Position numbers and translations under genes: made by a program. Below the pieces are notes generated by a model. That model was not told the DNA's origin. It searched no databases and was given only the letters and a program-made list of their open reading frames with translations. This document shows positions 29,285 through 39,657 of a stretch of DNA of 50,356 bases, in pieces. Each line of letters starts with the position of its first letter. Position 1 is the stretch's first letter. The DNA is from Mariprofundus sp. EBB-1 (GTDB lineage Bacteria > Pseudomonadota > Zetaproteobacteria > Mariprofundales > Mariprofundaceae). The DNA is taken from NCBI RefSeq assembly GCF_003665155.1, contig NZ_RCFQ01000021.1, forward strand, positions 1 to 50,356, in the 5' to 3' direction.

Positions 29285-30748
29285 TTATTCAAGTTTCATT
29301 TCCTTCTGATCTTCAAGTGTTGCCGTTTCAATCAAATGACCGGGTAGCTCTTTCTTGGTTTTACCAGCGAGTTGCCCCAGTTGATCAATCTGCCGAATCA
29401 CATTGCCCGGGCCTTTTGTAATGCGACCAAGTGCTATGTCATACGAATCTTTAGCCTGATTTAGTCTGCCACCGACATCTTCAAATGCTTTCACGAAATC
29501 TACAACCTTATCATGCAATTTGCTGGCGCGATCAATCAGACTCACCATATTTTCACTATGTTTCTCATGACGCCAAAGTTGCTCAATAAGCTTTAACGTT
29601 GCATAAAGCGTTGATGGCGTCACTACAGCCACCCCCTTATCAAAAGCCATTTCAAAGATACCCTGATCAGCTTCAATGGCCATCAGATAAGCACCCTCAA
29701 TAGGCATAAACATTAATACGTAATCAGGAGAATGAACGCCGGGAAGATGAGCATAGTGTTTATCCGCCAGACTCATAACGTGATTTTTGATGCTATTCAC
29801 ATGAGCTTTGGTGCATTTTTTGCGTGCATCGCTATCATTTGCTGCAATGACCCGCTCGTAATCAGTCAATGACACTTTAGAGTCAATAATGATGTGCTTA
29901 TCACCAGGCATACGAATAATCACATCCGGACGCAGTCGCTTGCCACCTCCAATATCAGTCGAATCCTCACGAAGGTATTCATGGTTTTTTCGCAAACCAG
30001 AAGTATCCAGAATGCGCTCCAGGATCATCTCGCCCCAATTGCCTTGTGATTTACTCTCACCTTTGAGTGCCTGTGTTAAATTCAGCGCATCTGTACTCAT
30101 CTGCAGGTTCAGCTCTTTGAGCTGGCTTAGATGCGCTTTGAGCGATGCCCGCTCTTTGGTGTCATCTGTATGAATCTCATCCACACGTTTGCGGAAATCA
30201 CCTAACTGCTCACGCATAGGTTTCAGCACTTCATCCAAACTATTTCGATTCTGCTGTGAGAAGGCTTTTCCCTTCGCTTCAAAGATTTGATGAGCCAGCA
30301 GTTTAAACTCATTTCCAAGCTTCTCTTTAGCATCTTCCAGTAGGGCTAGTTTCTCGCCCGCTGCCTTGCGCTCTTCAAACATGCGCGTTTCCAGCGCCCT
30401 GTTTTCTGATTTGAGATCACTAAGTTCACGATGAAGCGCATCAAGATGCTGCTCTTTTTCCTGTATTTTTAAATGATACTTTTCCACTTGTTTATCAGCA
30501 TGTTGAATGCGCTCACTTAATGTAGCGATAGAAACTTTATGCGATGTTAATTCATCTGATTGCTGATCAATCACGTTCTTATGAGCGTCAACAACCTGCT
30601 CCAAGCCTTGCATCGAAATCTCTGCAGCCTGCATCAACTTTTTCTGATTACGAGCATGCAAAAACCACAACACCAGGATCAAAAGGATCATGCCAACAAG
30701 AACGCCTTCAGTCACCGACAATGCTTCCCAAGCATTATAATTATACAT
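29285..30748 (-). CDS. rmuC: DNA recombination protein RmuC
   Basis: This is a nuclease-related protein thought to limit recombination at inverted repeats. One N-terminal membrane helix (about 12-31) precedes a long coiled coil (about 40-200). The RmuC core then has GNWGEMILERIL, GKRLRPDVIIRMPG, IIIDSKVSLTDYE and the GVAVVTPSTLYATLKL stretch, typical of the family's PD-(D/E)XK-like domain. The length of 487 residues is normal. It follows zwf (start at 32787, stop at 30805) in the same direction with a short gap. Confidence 0.92.
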   Translation of the reverse strand: MYNYNAWEALSVTEGVLVGMILLILVLWFLHARNQKKLMQAAEISMQGLEQVVDAHKNVIDQQSDELTSHKVSIATLSERIQHADKQVEKYHLKIQEKEQHLDALHRELSDLKSENRALETRMFEERKAAGEKLALLEDAKEKLGNEFKLLAHQIFEAKGKAFSQQNRNSLDEVLKPMREQLGDFRKRVDEIHTDDTKERASLKAHLSQLKELNLQMSTDALNLTQALKGESKSQGNWGEMILERILDTSGLRKNHEYLREDSTDIGGGKRLRPDVIIRMPGDKHIIIDSKVSLTDYERVIAANDSDARKKCTKAHVNSIKNHVMSLADKHYAHLPGVHSPDYVLMFMPIEGAYLMAIEADQGIFEMAFDKGVAVVTPSTLYATLKLIEQLWRHEKHSENMVSLIDRASKLHDKVVDFVKAFEDVGGRLNQAKDSYDIALGRITKGPGNVIRQIDQLGQLAGKTKKELPGHLIETATLEDQKEMKLE

Positions 30749-30804
30749 TCACAAGCGCCAAGCAATGTGTCTGAGCACATCTAGAATCACTGCATTCATT
30801 AAAT

Positions 30805-32787
30805 TTATTCTGATGCCATCAAGGTCTGTGCATCAATAATAACATCGTACCGTTCACGTGCCGTTTCCATGACGCGTCTTGCAAACTCGGGGCGATCCAT
30901 CAACACTTTACAGAAGTCACGTTTTTCCATGATATACAGTGCACAATATGTATTCGCGCGCACGGTGGCTTGCCTTGCTTGCGACATCAACAGGCTTAAT
31001 TCACCAAACACCTGGCCTTTTTCAAGGGTCGATATGAGTTTTCCATTGGCCTTGATAATATCAACACTGCCCGTTTCAATAATAAAGAATTCATTTCCTT
31101 CACTGCCATAAGTGACAATATCATCGCCAGCATTGAACACTATAGGTTTGAGCATCATGGCAAACGCATGCAACATCATGTCACCACTACCTTCAAACAT
31201 GGGCACGCGTTCAAGTGCTTCTTTCGGTGTACGCGCCAACCAACGGCGGTGCGTTGGTTGCATCAATTCAAAGGCTGCTTTTGGTCCCCATGATCCAAAC
31301 GTATAATTGGTAAATTCCGTAGCCTTTTCACGACTCCAGACCTCCTGAACAGGCTGTACTATGGACCAGGCCATCTCAACCAGGTCAGAACGTGAAAACA
31401 GTGATGCATCACCATGCATACAGTCATGCAGCATGGTTTCATAACCAGTGCCGGGATTGGTAATAAATGCATCATCGTATTCAAAATGCATATTTACCTT
31501 ACGCATCTGCATGGCCGGGCCAGGCCGCTTGGCCTGAAACCGCAATTCAATACCTTCATTGGGCTGAACTCGAAATACCAGTTGATTGGCCTCCAGTTGC
31601 GATGCTGCCGGAGTTCCTCTGAAGGTAAATGCAGGGGCACGCCGGAACTGCACAACAATTTCAGTGGATTTACTGCTCAGAGCCTTACCTGAACGAATAA
31701 ACACAGGAACACCATGCCAGCGCCAGTTATCGATGTGTAACTTGAGTGCTCCATAGGTTTCAGTATTGGAATTTGGATCAACCATATGCTCTTGACGATA
31801 GCCTTTGGCTTGTGATCCATCAGCAAGTGTTGCCACATCATATTGGCCACGCACTGCATGTGTGTGCACCTCTTCATGCTTCATGATGCGCACAGCACTC
31901 AATAATTTATACTTTTCATTGCGAATAGCTTCCGCGTCAAACGATGTCGGTGGTTCCATGCACAAATAGGACATAATCTGAAACAGATGATTCTGAATCA
32001 TATCTCGAAGCACACCGGATTGATCGTAATATCCACCCCGCCATTCAACCCCTACCTTCTCGGTAGCAGTGATCTGAATATGATCAATTTGTGTACGGTT
32101 CCATAGAGGCTCAAACATGCCATTACCAAAACGGAATGCGAGCAGATTCTGCACGGTTTCTTTGCCCAGATAATGATCGATACGATAAACCTGGCTCTCT
32201 TTCCAATAGTTAAGGATTTCAGTATTTAAGGCTTTTGCCGATGCCAAGTCCGAGCCAAAGGGTTTTTCCACGATAATACGTCGCCAGGCATCATCGGCCG
32301 CCTTATTGAGTCCAACTGCCTGCAACCCGGTGGAAATCATACCAAACACCGAGGGTGGTGTGGCCATGTAAAACAGCACATTACCGCCCAACTGGTGACG
32401 ATCATTCAATACCTGAATCTGTGTTTCAAGTTGTTCAAAATCATCGGCTGCATCAAAGCGCCCTTTGAGATAATGAATTTTCGCACAGAAATCAGTCCAG
32501 CGAGCTTCTTCAAAATTTTCACGGCGCGAAAATTCATGTACATCCACATTGATTTTATCGCGAAATGAATCCGTATTAAAATCATCCATCGCCATACCCA
32601 GGATTTGGAACGCGTCGGGCAACAGATCATCACAGTAGAGATTAAACAGCGATGGAATCAACAAACGTTTGGTTAAATCACCGGAAGCACCAAAGATCAC
32701 CAGCACACACGGATCAGGCACAGGCCCCTGCAAATTCATGGCTGATAAAAACCCCTGTGGAATCTCCTGGTCGTGTTGTTGATTCAT
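30805..32787 (-). CDS. zwf: Glucose-6-phosphate dehydrogenase fused to a C-terminal cyclic-nucleotide-binding domain
   Basis: This is the first enzyme of the oxidative pentose phosphate pathway. Residues 1-525 are a complete G6PDH with the Rossmann start IFGASGDLTKRLL, the catalytic RIDHYLGKE (about 202-210) and the C-terminal NYTFGSWGP block. About 130 further residues carry a Crp-like cNMP-binding domain. GSVDIIKANGKLISTLEKG and the phosphate-binding FGELSLLMSQARQATVRA (about 594-611) are seen, with the key Arg present. The protein is 660 residues, against about 490 for a plain Zwf. The ligand is unknown and may not be a cyclic nucleotide. ATG 32787 follows GGAGGG at about 6 bases. Confidence 0.92.
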   Translation of the reverse strand: MNQQHDQEIPQGFLSAMNLQGPVPDPCVLVIFGASGDLTKRLLIPSLFNLYCDDLLPDAFQILGMAMDDFNTDSFRDKINVDVHEFSRRENFEEARWTDFCAKIHYLKGRFDAADDFEQLETQIQVLNDRHQLGGNVLFYMATPPSVFGMISTGLQAVGLNKAADDAWRRIIVEKPFGSDLASAKALNTEILNYWKESQVYRIDHYLGKETVQNLLAFRFGNGMFEPLWNRTQIDHIQITATEKVGVEWRGGYYDQSGVLRDMIQNHLFQIMSYLCMEPPTSFDAEAIRNEKYKLLSAVRIMKHEEVHTHAVRGQYDVATLADGSQAKGYRQEHMVDPNSNTETYGALKLHIDNWRWHGVPVFIRSGKALSSKSTEIVVQFRRAPAFTFRGTPAASQLEANQLVFRVQPNEGIELRFQAKRPGPAMQMRKVNMHFEYDDAFITNPGTGYETMLHDCMHGDASLFSRSDLVEMAWSIVQPVQEVWSREKATEFTNYTFGSWGPKAAFELMQPTHRRWLARTPKEALERVPMFEGSGDMMLHAFAMMLKPIVFNAGDDIVTYGSEGNEFFIIETGSVDIIKANGKLISTLEKGQVFGELSLLMSQARQATVRANTYCALYIMEKRDFCKVLMDRPEFARRVMETARERYDVIIDAQTLMASE

Positions 32788-32941
32788 TATCTACCCTCCA
32801 GATCTGTTCTGTTGCAACAGTCCAGACACTACTCTGCTGGCTGTTATTATTCGCATTGCTTCAAGTATAGATAAAAAAAAGATATTTGTTCATAAAATCC
32901 ATGTTCAACCATTGTAGGCCCGCATTGATGATAATGAATAC

Positions 32942-32975
32942 AAAAAAGCCTCCCCCCATGCATGGCACATGGGAG
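32942..32975 (-). terminator. Rho-independent terminator after alaS
   Basis: On the minus strand CTCCCATG pairs with CATGGGGGGAG, followed by GCTTTTTTG. It lies about 20 bases beyond the alaS stop, so recA-recX-alaS probably ends here. Confidence 0.75.
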
Positions 32976-32992
32976 AAATCAGTGATGAAGCC

Positions 32993-35605
32993 TTAAGTAA
33001 GGGTCTCGGACACAGAAGCCAAGGCTGCTTTTAATTTCGCCGGCTCTGTACCACCAGCCATGGCCAGCTCCGGTTTACCACCGCCTTTACCACCGCAAAG
33101 CATCGCTACTTCACGCACGATATTTCCGGCATGAAATTGCTTGAGAAGATCGCTGGTAACACCTGCTACCAATTGCACTTTTTCACCCTTCACCTGACCA
33201 AAAACAATGATACCGGATTTTAATTTACCCTTGGCCTTATCCATAAAATCACGCATATCGGCAACATCATTCACAACAGCGGTAAGCAACTTGATACCGT
33301 TTACATCGATAGCCGTACCGATCAAATCGTCCAACATACCGGTAGATGCTTTGGCTTTTAACGATTGCAGCGCTTTATCAGCCTCTTTGAGTTTACCCTG
33401 TAGTGTGGTCAAACCATCCACGGCTTCAAATGTGCGCACCTTCATTTGATTAGCGATAACGTTCAGCGTATCTGCATCTACCACATAGCTCTGGTAAGCT
33501 GCTTGTCCAGTTAATGCCTCAATACGACGTACACCGGCCGCAATACCTGTTTCAGAAGAAATACGGAACAGACCGATATCACCGGTTCGTGACACATGCG
33601 TGCCACCACATAATTCAGTGGAGAAACCTGCCGAAACCACGCGTACTTCATCACCATATTTTTCACCGAACAGTGCCATGGCTCCTGAAGCGACCGCTTC
33701 ATCCTGGGTCATCAGTTTGGTTTCCACTGCATCATTGGCCCAGACAGCTGCATTCACACGCGCTTCAATATCTGCTTTTTCTGCATCAGATACCGGTTGA
33801 TGGTGACTGAAATCAAAACGTAAACGCTCCGCATTCACCAATGAACCGGCCTGTTTCACATGATCACCCAGCACTTCACGCAATACCGAATGCATCAGAT
33901 GCGTGGCGGTATGATTGCGCCGAATCGCATCACGACGCAGACCTGTGACGGCAAAGTGTGCAGAGCCACCAATATGGAAAGAACCCTTGGTCACTTTACC
34001 GATATGTACGAACAAATCAGATAACACTTTTTTGGTATCGGTCACTTCGAATGTAGCATCTGCTACAGTAATCAAACCGGTATCACCAGCCTGCCCACCG
34101 GATTCAGCATAAAAAGGTGTCTGATTCGCAACCAGCCAAGCTTCGTCACCTTCATTTAACACTTCCACAGCATTTTCGCCCTGAATCAGACCAGTGATCA
34201 CACCTTCAGCCAGCAATGTATTATATCCAAGGAATTCAGTTGCACCATGTGTTTCACGCAATTCAAACACGGCCTTCGGTAGTGCTGATTCGCCACTACC
34301 TCCCCATGCAGCACGCGCACGGTTACGCTGCTCTTCCATGCAAACTTCAAAGCCAGCCATATCCAGAGCAACATCGCGTCCTTTAAGAATATCAGCGGTT
34401 AAATCAGTTGGAAATCCAAACGTATCATAGAGCGTAAAGAGTGTTTTGCCGGGAATTGTACCACCCTTCCCTGCATCCATGACTGCCTGTTCTACCAATT
34501 TCAGACCCTTATCAAGCGTTTTGATAAAGCGCTCTTCCTCGATACGAACGACCTGTTCGATGTTGCCTTGTGCTTCAACAAGTTCGACAAAATGAGATCC
34601 CATCTCTGCCACAAGAGCAGGCACAAGCTTGTAAATAAATGCTTCATGCATACCGAGCAGACGACCATGACGACAGGCACGGCGTAAAATTCGACGCAGT
34701 ACAAAACCACGACCTTCATTCGATGGCAATACACCATCAGCCAGCAGGAAGGAGACCGAACGCAAATGATCCGCCAACACACGCAGCGATACATCACTCT
34801 CTTTACCAGCACCTTGTTTGACACCAGTGACAGCACAAGCTGCTTCGATCAGATTCTGAAACAGATCGGTACTGTAATTGTCATGGGTGCCCTGCATCAC
34901 TGCAGCGACACGCTCCAGCCCCATACCTGTATCAACACTAGGTTTTGGTAATGGATTCAGGGTGCCTTCTGCATCGCGATCATATTGCATGAATACCAGG
35001 TTCCATATTTCAACAAAACGATCACCCTCTTCATCCGGTGTGCCCGGAGGGCCACCCCATACATCCGCGCCATGATCAAAAAATATTTCAGAACAAGGGC
35101 CGCACGGCCCTGTATCACCCATGCTCCAGAAATTATCTTTGGCACCAATGCGTGCTATTTTATCTTCACTGATACCAATGCCCTTAGTCCAAAGGTCATA
35201 CGCTTCATCGTCATCTTCAAAGACCGTGACAAACAATCGATCTTTATCAAGCCCTAGTTCAACAGTCAGAAATTCCCATGCATATGCGATAGCTTCTTTT
35301 TTGAAATAATCACCAAAGGAGAAATTGCCCAGCATTTCAAAGAAGGTGTGGTGACGTGCGGTATGACCAACATTTTCAAGATCATTGTGTTTACCACCGG
35401 CACGCACACATTTCTGGCTGGTTGTCGCCGTACTGTAAGCGCGCGTCTCATTACCCAAAAACGTGTGCTTAAACTGCACCATGCCAGCATTGGTAAACAT
35501 CAGGGTTGGATCGCCATGGGGCACCAACGAACTAGAATCAACAAGAGCATGCCCTTTTGATTCAAAGTAATTAAGAAATTTTTGCCGAATCTCGGATGTT
35601 TTCAC
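32993..35605 (-). CDS. alaS: Alanyl-tRNA synthetase
   Basis: This class II enzyme charges tRNA-Ala. The N-terminal catalytic core begins IRQKFLNYFESKGHALVDSS and has the motif-2 region with RAGGKHNDLENVG and HHTFFEMLGNFSFG. The editing domain carries HTATHLMH and CGGTH, the zinc ligands for Ser/Gly misacylated tRNA. The C-Ala domain ends in CGGKGGGKPELAMAGG. The 870-residue length is normal. Its ATG overlaps the recX stop codon by four bases, so recX and alaS are translationally coupled. Confidence 0.97.
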   Translation of the reverse strand: MKTSEIRQKFLNYFESKGHALVDSSSLVPHGDPTLMFTNAGMVQFKHTFLGNETRAYSTATTSQKCVRAGGKHNDLENVGHTARHHTFFEMLGNFSFGDYFKKEAIAYAWEFLTVELGLDKDRLFVTVFEDDDEAYDLWTKGIGISEDKIARIGAKDNFWSMGDTGPCGPCSEIFFDHGADVWGGPPGTPDEEGDRFVEIWNLVFMQYDRDAEGTLNPLPKPSVDTGMGLERVAAVMQGTHDNYSTDLFQNLIEAACAVTGVKQGAGKESDVSLRVLADHLRSVSFLLADGVLPSNEGRGFVLRRILRRACRHGRLLGMHEAFIYKLVPALVAEMGSHFVELVEAQGNIEQVVRIEEERFIKTLDKGLKLVEQAVMDAGKGGTIPGKTLFTLYDTFGFPTDLTADILKGRDVALDMAGFEVCMEEQRNRARAAWGGSGESALPKAVFELRETHGATEFLGYNTLLAEGVITGLIQGENAVEVLNEGDEAWLVANQTPFYAESGGQAGDTGLITVADATFEVTDTKKVLSDLFVHIGKVTKGSFHIGGSAHFAVTGLRRDAIRRNHTATHLMHSVLREVLGDHVKQAGSLVNAERLRFDFSHHQPVSDAEKADIEARVNAAVWANDAVETKLMTQDEAVASGAMALFGEKYGDEVRVVSAGFSTELCGGTHVSRTGDIGLFRISSETGIAAGVRRIEALTGQAAYQSYVVDADTLNVIANQMKVRTFEAVDGLTTLQGKLKEADKALQSLKAKASTGMLDDLIGTAIDVNGIKLLTAVVNDVADMRDFMDKAKGKLKSGIIVFGQVKGEKVQLVAGVTSDLLKQFHAGNIVREVAMLCGGKGGGKPELAMAGGTEPAKLKAALASVSETLT

Positions 35606-36072
35606 CGGGAATCCTCCGTTCGTTCTTTCAATACGCGCAGAACAATATCAGTTCCAAAGCCTTTGTTCTGTAAAAAACGTGCCTGACGCTGCCAGACCCG
35701 TTCGTCTTCAAATCTAAACCCGGCCGGATCTCGCATGGCCAACAGATCACGCGCTGTTTGTTCAACATCATAATCTGCCGTCAATTCGTCCATAGCCAGT
35801 TGCAATGACACATCATCCGCACCTTTTTGCTTGGCCCGTTTCATCGCCAGCCATGGCGTTTCACCTTTCTCAAGCCTGGAGCGTAAATAAGACTCTGCAA
35901 AACGTCGATCACTTAAATAACCATCATGTTTCAACTGAGCAATAACAACTGAAATTATCGCATGATCAATCTTACGTGTGATTAATTTTTGCTCTATCTG
36001 CAGGGTACAATATTCTCGCTGAGCCAGCAGACGCGCAGCATAATTATATGCTGCTGCTTCATCTTTATCCAT
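35602..36072 (-). CDS. recX: RecX regulator of RecA
   Basis: RecX caps RecA filaments and slows strand exchange. The 156 residues form three helical repeats with the recognised AARLLAQREYCTLQIEQKL, GYLSDRRFAESYLRSRL and RQARFLQNKGFGTDIVLRVL blocks. It starts 8 bases after recA ends, the usual arrangement, and overlaps alaS. The sequence is complete. Confidence 0.93.
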   Translation of the reverse strand: MDKDEAAAYNYAARLLAQREYCTLQIEQKLITRKIDHAIISVVIAQLKHDGYLSDRRFAESYLRSRLEKGETPWLAMKRAKQKGADDVSLQLAMDELTADYDVEQTARDLLAMRDPAGFRFEDERVWQRQARFLQNKGFGTDIVLRVLKERTEDSR

Positions 36073-36080
36073 TGGCGCTT

Positions 36081-37082
36081 TTATTCGGCCTTATCATCAC
36101 CCATACCCAATTCAGTACGTACTTTCGCTTCCACCTCAGCCAGCATCTCCGGATGCTCTTTTAGAAATGTGATAGCGTTATCACGGCCCTGACCAATCTT
36201 CTCATTATCCTTGGCATACCAGGCTCCGCTCTTGTTCACAAAACCGTACTGCACCCCCATATCGAGCACTTCACCGGCATGCGATACACCTTCACCATAC
36301 ATAATGGAGAACTGTGCCTGTTTGAATGGTGGAGCCACCTTATTCTTCACTACCTTCACACGGGTATCATTACCCAACACTTCATCACCTTTCTTGATAG
36401 CGCCCGTGCGGCGTACATCCATACGAATAGAAGCATAAAACTTCAATGCGTTACCACCGGTCGTTGTTTCAGGATTACCAAACATCACACCGATCTTCAT
36501 ACGAATTTGATTGATAAAGATAATCGTAGTTTTAGAACGTGAAATTGAACCGGTCAGTTTACGCAGAGCCTGGGACATCAAACGTGCATGCAGACCCATG
36601 TGCGAATCACCCATATTGCCTTCCAACTCCGATTTCGGTGTCAGGGCAGCGACTGAATCCACGACAATAATATCGAGTGCTCCGGAACGGGTCAGCATAT
36701 CAACCACTTCCAGCGCCTGTTCACCACAGTCTGGCTGAGAAACCAGCAGGTTATCCACATCCACACCCAGATGTTCAGCGTAAATCGGGTCCAATGCATG
36801 TTCAGCATCCACAAATGCAGCCTGTCCGCCCAATTTCTGAGCCTCAGCGATGGCATGCAATGCCATGGTGGTTTTACCGGATGATTCCGGTCCATAAATT
36901 TCAACCACACGGCCGCGTGGATAACCGCCCACACCCAAAGCCGCATCGAGCGCCAACGAACCACTTGGAATAACCTCTACAGGCACTCTCTCATTATCAC
37001 CAAGACGCATCACTGTTCCCTTACCAAACTGACGTTCAATCTGACTTAATGCGGTATCCAGTGCTTTCGTTTTATCTGACAT
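36081..37082 (-). CDS. recA: Recombinase RecA
   Basis: This ATPase pairs homologous DNA and triggers the SOS response. Walker [10 protein letters not shown] at about residues 64-72, Walker [13 protein letters not shown], the L1/L2 loops ([21 protein letters not shown] and [20 protein letters not shown]) and the 333-residue length are standard. GAGGGGAATCAA precedes the ATG at 37082. No perfect E. coli-type LexA box (CTGT-N8-ACAG) is seen upstream, but an inverted repeat AGTCGAT/ATCGACT lies at 37136-37167. Confidence 0.98.
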   Translation of the reverse strand: MSDKTKALDTALSQIERQFGKGTVMRLGDNERVPVEVIPSGSLALDAALGVGGYPRGRVVEIYGPESSGKTTMALHAIAEAQKLGGQAAFVDAEHALDPIYAEHLGVDVDNLLVSQPDCGEQALEVVDMLTRSGALDIIVVDSVAALTPKSELEGNMGDSHMGLHARLMSQALRKLTGSISRSKTTIIFINQIRMKIGVMFGNPETTTGGNALKFYASIRMDVRRTGAIKKGDEVLGNDTRVKVVKNKVAPPFKQAQFSIMYGEGVSHAGEVLDMGVQYGFVNKSGAWYAKDNEKIGQGRDNAITFLKEHPEMLAEVEAKVRTELGMGDDKAE

Positions 37083-37135
37083 TTGATTCCCCTCACTCCA
37101 CGTTGGAAGCCTTTTCTCTTGAAGTTACAATTGAT

Positions 37136-37167
37136 AGTCGATTCAAACAGAATCATCATGATCGACT
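37136..37167. promoter_or_regulatory. Inverted repeat in the recA/cca intergenic region
   Basis: AGTCGAT (37136-37142) and ATCGACT (37161-37167) are perfect inverse 7-base arms separated by 18 bases. It sits about 55 bp upstream of recA and could be an operator, though it does not match known LexA boxes. Confidence 0.35.
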
Positions 37168-37307
37168 TCATGCTAACAGTACAAGCGGCTTCTAATTTGG
37201 CGAAAGGTAGCATGCTCTGCCCACTGGCAACAATGAGAAAGGTAGATCACTATCCGTAAATCACCATCTACTTGCCTTTATTGAATTGTCCACGTGGAAT
37301 AAGCCAC

Positions 37308-38693
37308 ATGTTCAAGCCGGATTTAACACAGCTCCCAGCCCCCTTAATGACACTTTGTCAGCATATTCAGCAGCTAAATGGAAAAGCATGGCTGGTGGGT
37401 GGCTCCGTGCGGGATTTAATGCTTGGGCAAAGGCCCAAAGATTACGATATCGAAGTATTCGGTCTGGAAATGCCGGTCGTCGAAACAGCGCTTAACACCC
37501 TTGGGCGCACAGAGCTTGTCGGTCAACAATTTGGCGTGTTGAAATTATGGATGGGTCGTTTTGAGTTTGATATCGCTCTGCCGCGGTCAGAAATAAAGTC
37601 CGGCTCTGGCCATAAGGGCTTTGATGTGACACCTGATCCCTTTCTTTCTGAACAGAAGGCCACGCTACGTCGCGATTTCTCCATCAATGCGATGATGTTT
37701 GATCCCTTACATAACAGACTGATTGATCACCATCATGGTATAAAAGACCTTAACAACAAAATACTACGGCATATAAGCCCGGCATTCTCCGAAGACCCTC
37801 TCAGGCCCTTACGTGCAATACAATTTGCCGCCCGCTTTCAATTGAAACTGCATCCACAAACTGCAGATTTATGCCGCTCACTCATCGATGAATCGTCCTC
37901 GCTACCCAAAGAACGTATTTGGGCAGAATGGCAAAAATGGAGCCATGCGCCCTACCCTTCACATGGTTTAAAAGCGCTGCAAGAGAGTGGCTGGTTATCG
38001 CTCTATCCAGCACTTGAAGCCATGCCTGAATGCCCACAAAGCCCATATTGGCACCCTGAAGGTGATGTGTGGTCACATACCCTACAGGTGTGTGATCAAG
38101 CGGCATCGGTTGCAACACATTATCAACTTGATGATAAGACTACAGAAATATTGGTGTTGGCTGCCCTGTGTCACGATGTTGGCAAGCCGGAGTGCACTAC
38201 CATTGATCAATCAGGCAACATTCGCTCTCCCGGGCACAGTCAAAGCGGTGTGCCGATTACCATGCAGTTTTTAGATCAGATAGGAGTCCCACGTCGCCTT
38301 GCTCCATATATTTCTTCTTTAGTTGCAGAACATATCACCCATATTCATGGCGAGCCCACAGCCCGCGCGGTTCGACGACTTTCACATCGATTAGAGCCTG
38401 CCAATATCGAATTGTGGGAGATGCTGGTGGAAGCTGATGCATCAGGTCGTGCACCTGCGCCTCCTTCACGTCCGGCTCTCCCATGGTTACAACTGGCACA
38501 GGAGCTACAACACCATCAACAGAAACCGCATGCCATTCTTAATGGTAAGATGCTTTTATCACTGGGTATGGTTCCAGGACCTGAGATGGGTGAGACACTA
38601 CAAAAGGCCTATCACGCCCAATTAGATGGCCTATTTGATGATGAAAAGTCAGCGATACGTTGGTTCTCTGAAGAGCAACAAGCCATTAACTGA
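37308..38693 (+). CDS. cca: CCA tRNA nucleotidyltransferase / poly(A) polymerase family enzyme
   Basis: This nucleotidyltransferase adds or repairs the 3'-CCA end of tRNA. The class II catalytic signatures are LVGGSVRDLMLG, RPKDYDIEVFG (the catalytic Asp pair) and RRDFSINAMMF, with SEDPLRPLRAIQFAARF from the neck. A central HD phosphohydrolase domain (LCHDVGKP) follows at about residues 275-282, giving the long E. coli-like form. About 460 residues is normal for this form. ATG 37308 is preferred to the TTG at 37272, as MFKPDL is a plausible start. Confidence 0.9.
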   Translation: MFKPDLTQLPAPLMTLCQHIQQLNGKAWLVGGSVRDLMLGQRPKDYDIEVFGLEMPVVETALNTLGRTELVGQQFGVLKLWMGRFEFDIALPRSEIKSGSGHKGFDVTPDPFLSEQKATLRRDFSINAMMFDPLHNRLIDHHHGIKDLNNKILRHISPAFSEDPLRPLRAIQFAARFQLKLHPQTADLCRSLIDESSSLPKERIWAEWQKWSHAPYPSHGLKALQESGWLSLYPALEAMPECPQSPYWHPEGDVWSHTLQVCDQAASVATHYQLDDKTTEILVLAALCHDVGKPECTTIDQSGNIRSPGHSQSGVPITMQFLDQIGVPRRLAPYISSLVAEHITHIHGEPTARAVRRLSHRLEPANIELWEMLVEADASGRAPAPPSRPALPWLQLAQELQHHQQKPHAILNGKMLLSLGMVPGPEMGETLQKAYHAQLDGLFDDEKSAIRWFSEEQQAIN

Positions 38694-38778
38694 GCAAAAC
38701 ACTCAACTATTTAATCTTATTGTTCTTTTTTATCGAAAGCATTATTATGCCGCTGCTTAAAAAAAAGGAGCTCATTCA

Positions 38779-39540
38779 ATGCCGCACTATCGTCGATTTT
38801 CCGATGCCTCTGTCAGTGAAAAAATGTTGGACACTATGTTTCTCATTACCATTGGCTTGGGATACCTGTTTGCCCTAACCCATATGTACTTTTCCCATGC
38901 TGGCCGAGATGGTGAACCGGGACTCTCTGTAAAAGATGTAGAGATCGCCTATTTCGGTGAAGGTCATCAAACACGACTTGGTGCAGCCCTGAATGGTCCG
39001 ATGTTAGTGAACTTAGAAAAGCCGGAACAAAAAGATATCATTATTGGCTGGATCAATGCCGGAAAAGATGAAGATGAGTTCAACGAAAAAGTCGCCCCTA
39101 TTCTTAATAATAACTGTATTATGTGTCACTCTGCAGAAGCTGAAATGGGCCTACCGCATCTAACCAGCTATAAAGACGTCCTTAAACTAACCCATATAGA
39201 TACCGGGGCATCTATTCAGAGCCTGGTTCGGGTAAGCCACATCCATCTCTTTGGCATCGCCTTTATTCTATTCTTTGTTGGTAGAATATTCCTGTTATGT
39301 GAAATGTCGAAAACAGTGAAGCGAGTGACAGTGATTATTCCCTTTATCGCTATTTTACTGGATATTACATCGTGGTACGTCACCAAAATCATCCCTGGAT
39401 TTTCGTATGTTGTGGTCATCGCCGGTGCCCTCATGGGTATATCCCTGGGCATGCAAATTGTAGTTTCTATGTATCAGATGTGGATATACAAACCAAGAAC
39501 GGATGCACACACGTTATCAGAAGATGTAATGCATCAATAA
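38779..39540 (+). CDS. Membrane-anchored monohaem c-type cytochrome-like protein
   Basis: This 253-residue protein has one N-terminal membrane helix (about 20-38) and three or more C-terminal helices. Between them, a hydrophilic region carries a single haem motif CIMCH (113-117), probably periplasmic, with GLPHLTSY just after it. I do not know the name of the family. The arrangement suggests a quinol- or periplasm-facing electron carrier. AAGGAG stands 8 bases before ATG 38779. It heads a run of three cytochrome genes on the same strand. Confidence 0.75.
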   Translation: MPHYRRFSDASVSEKMLDTMFLITIGLGYLFALTHMYFSHAGRDGEPGLSVKDVEIAYFGEGHQTRLGAALNGPMLVNLEKPEQKDIIIGWINAGKDEDEFNEKVAPILNNNCIMCHSAEAEMGLPHLTSYKDVLKLTHIDTGASIQSLVRVSHIHLFGIAFILFFVGRIFLLCEMSKTVKRVTVIIPFIAILLDITSWYVTKIIPGFSYVVVIAGALMGISLGMQIVVSMYQMWIYKPRTDAHTLSEDVMHQ

Positions 39541-39657
39541 TCGCAGCAGCGAAATCATCTTTAACCCCAAGGTGTATTCATTGCGCTACGCATTGAAACA
39601 CTAAGGAACTAACATTGTCCTGTTCAACAATTATCGGGGCAAAAAAGGAGAAAAACT

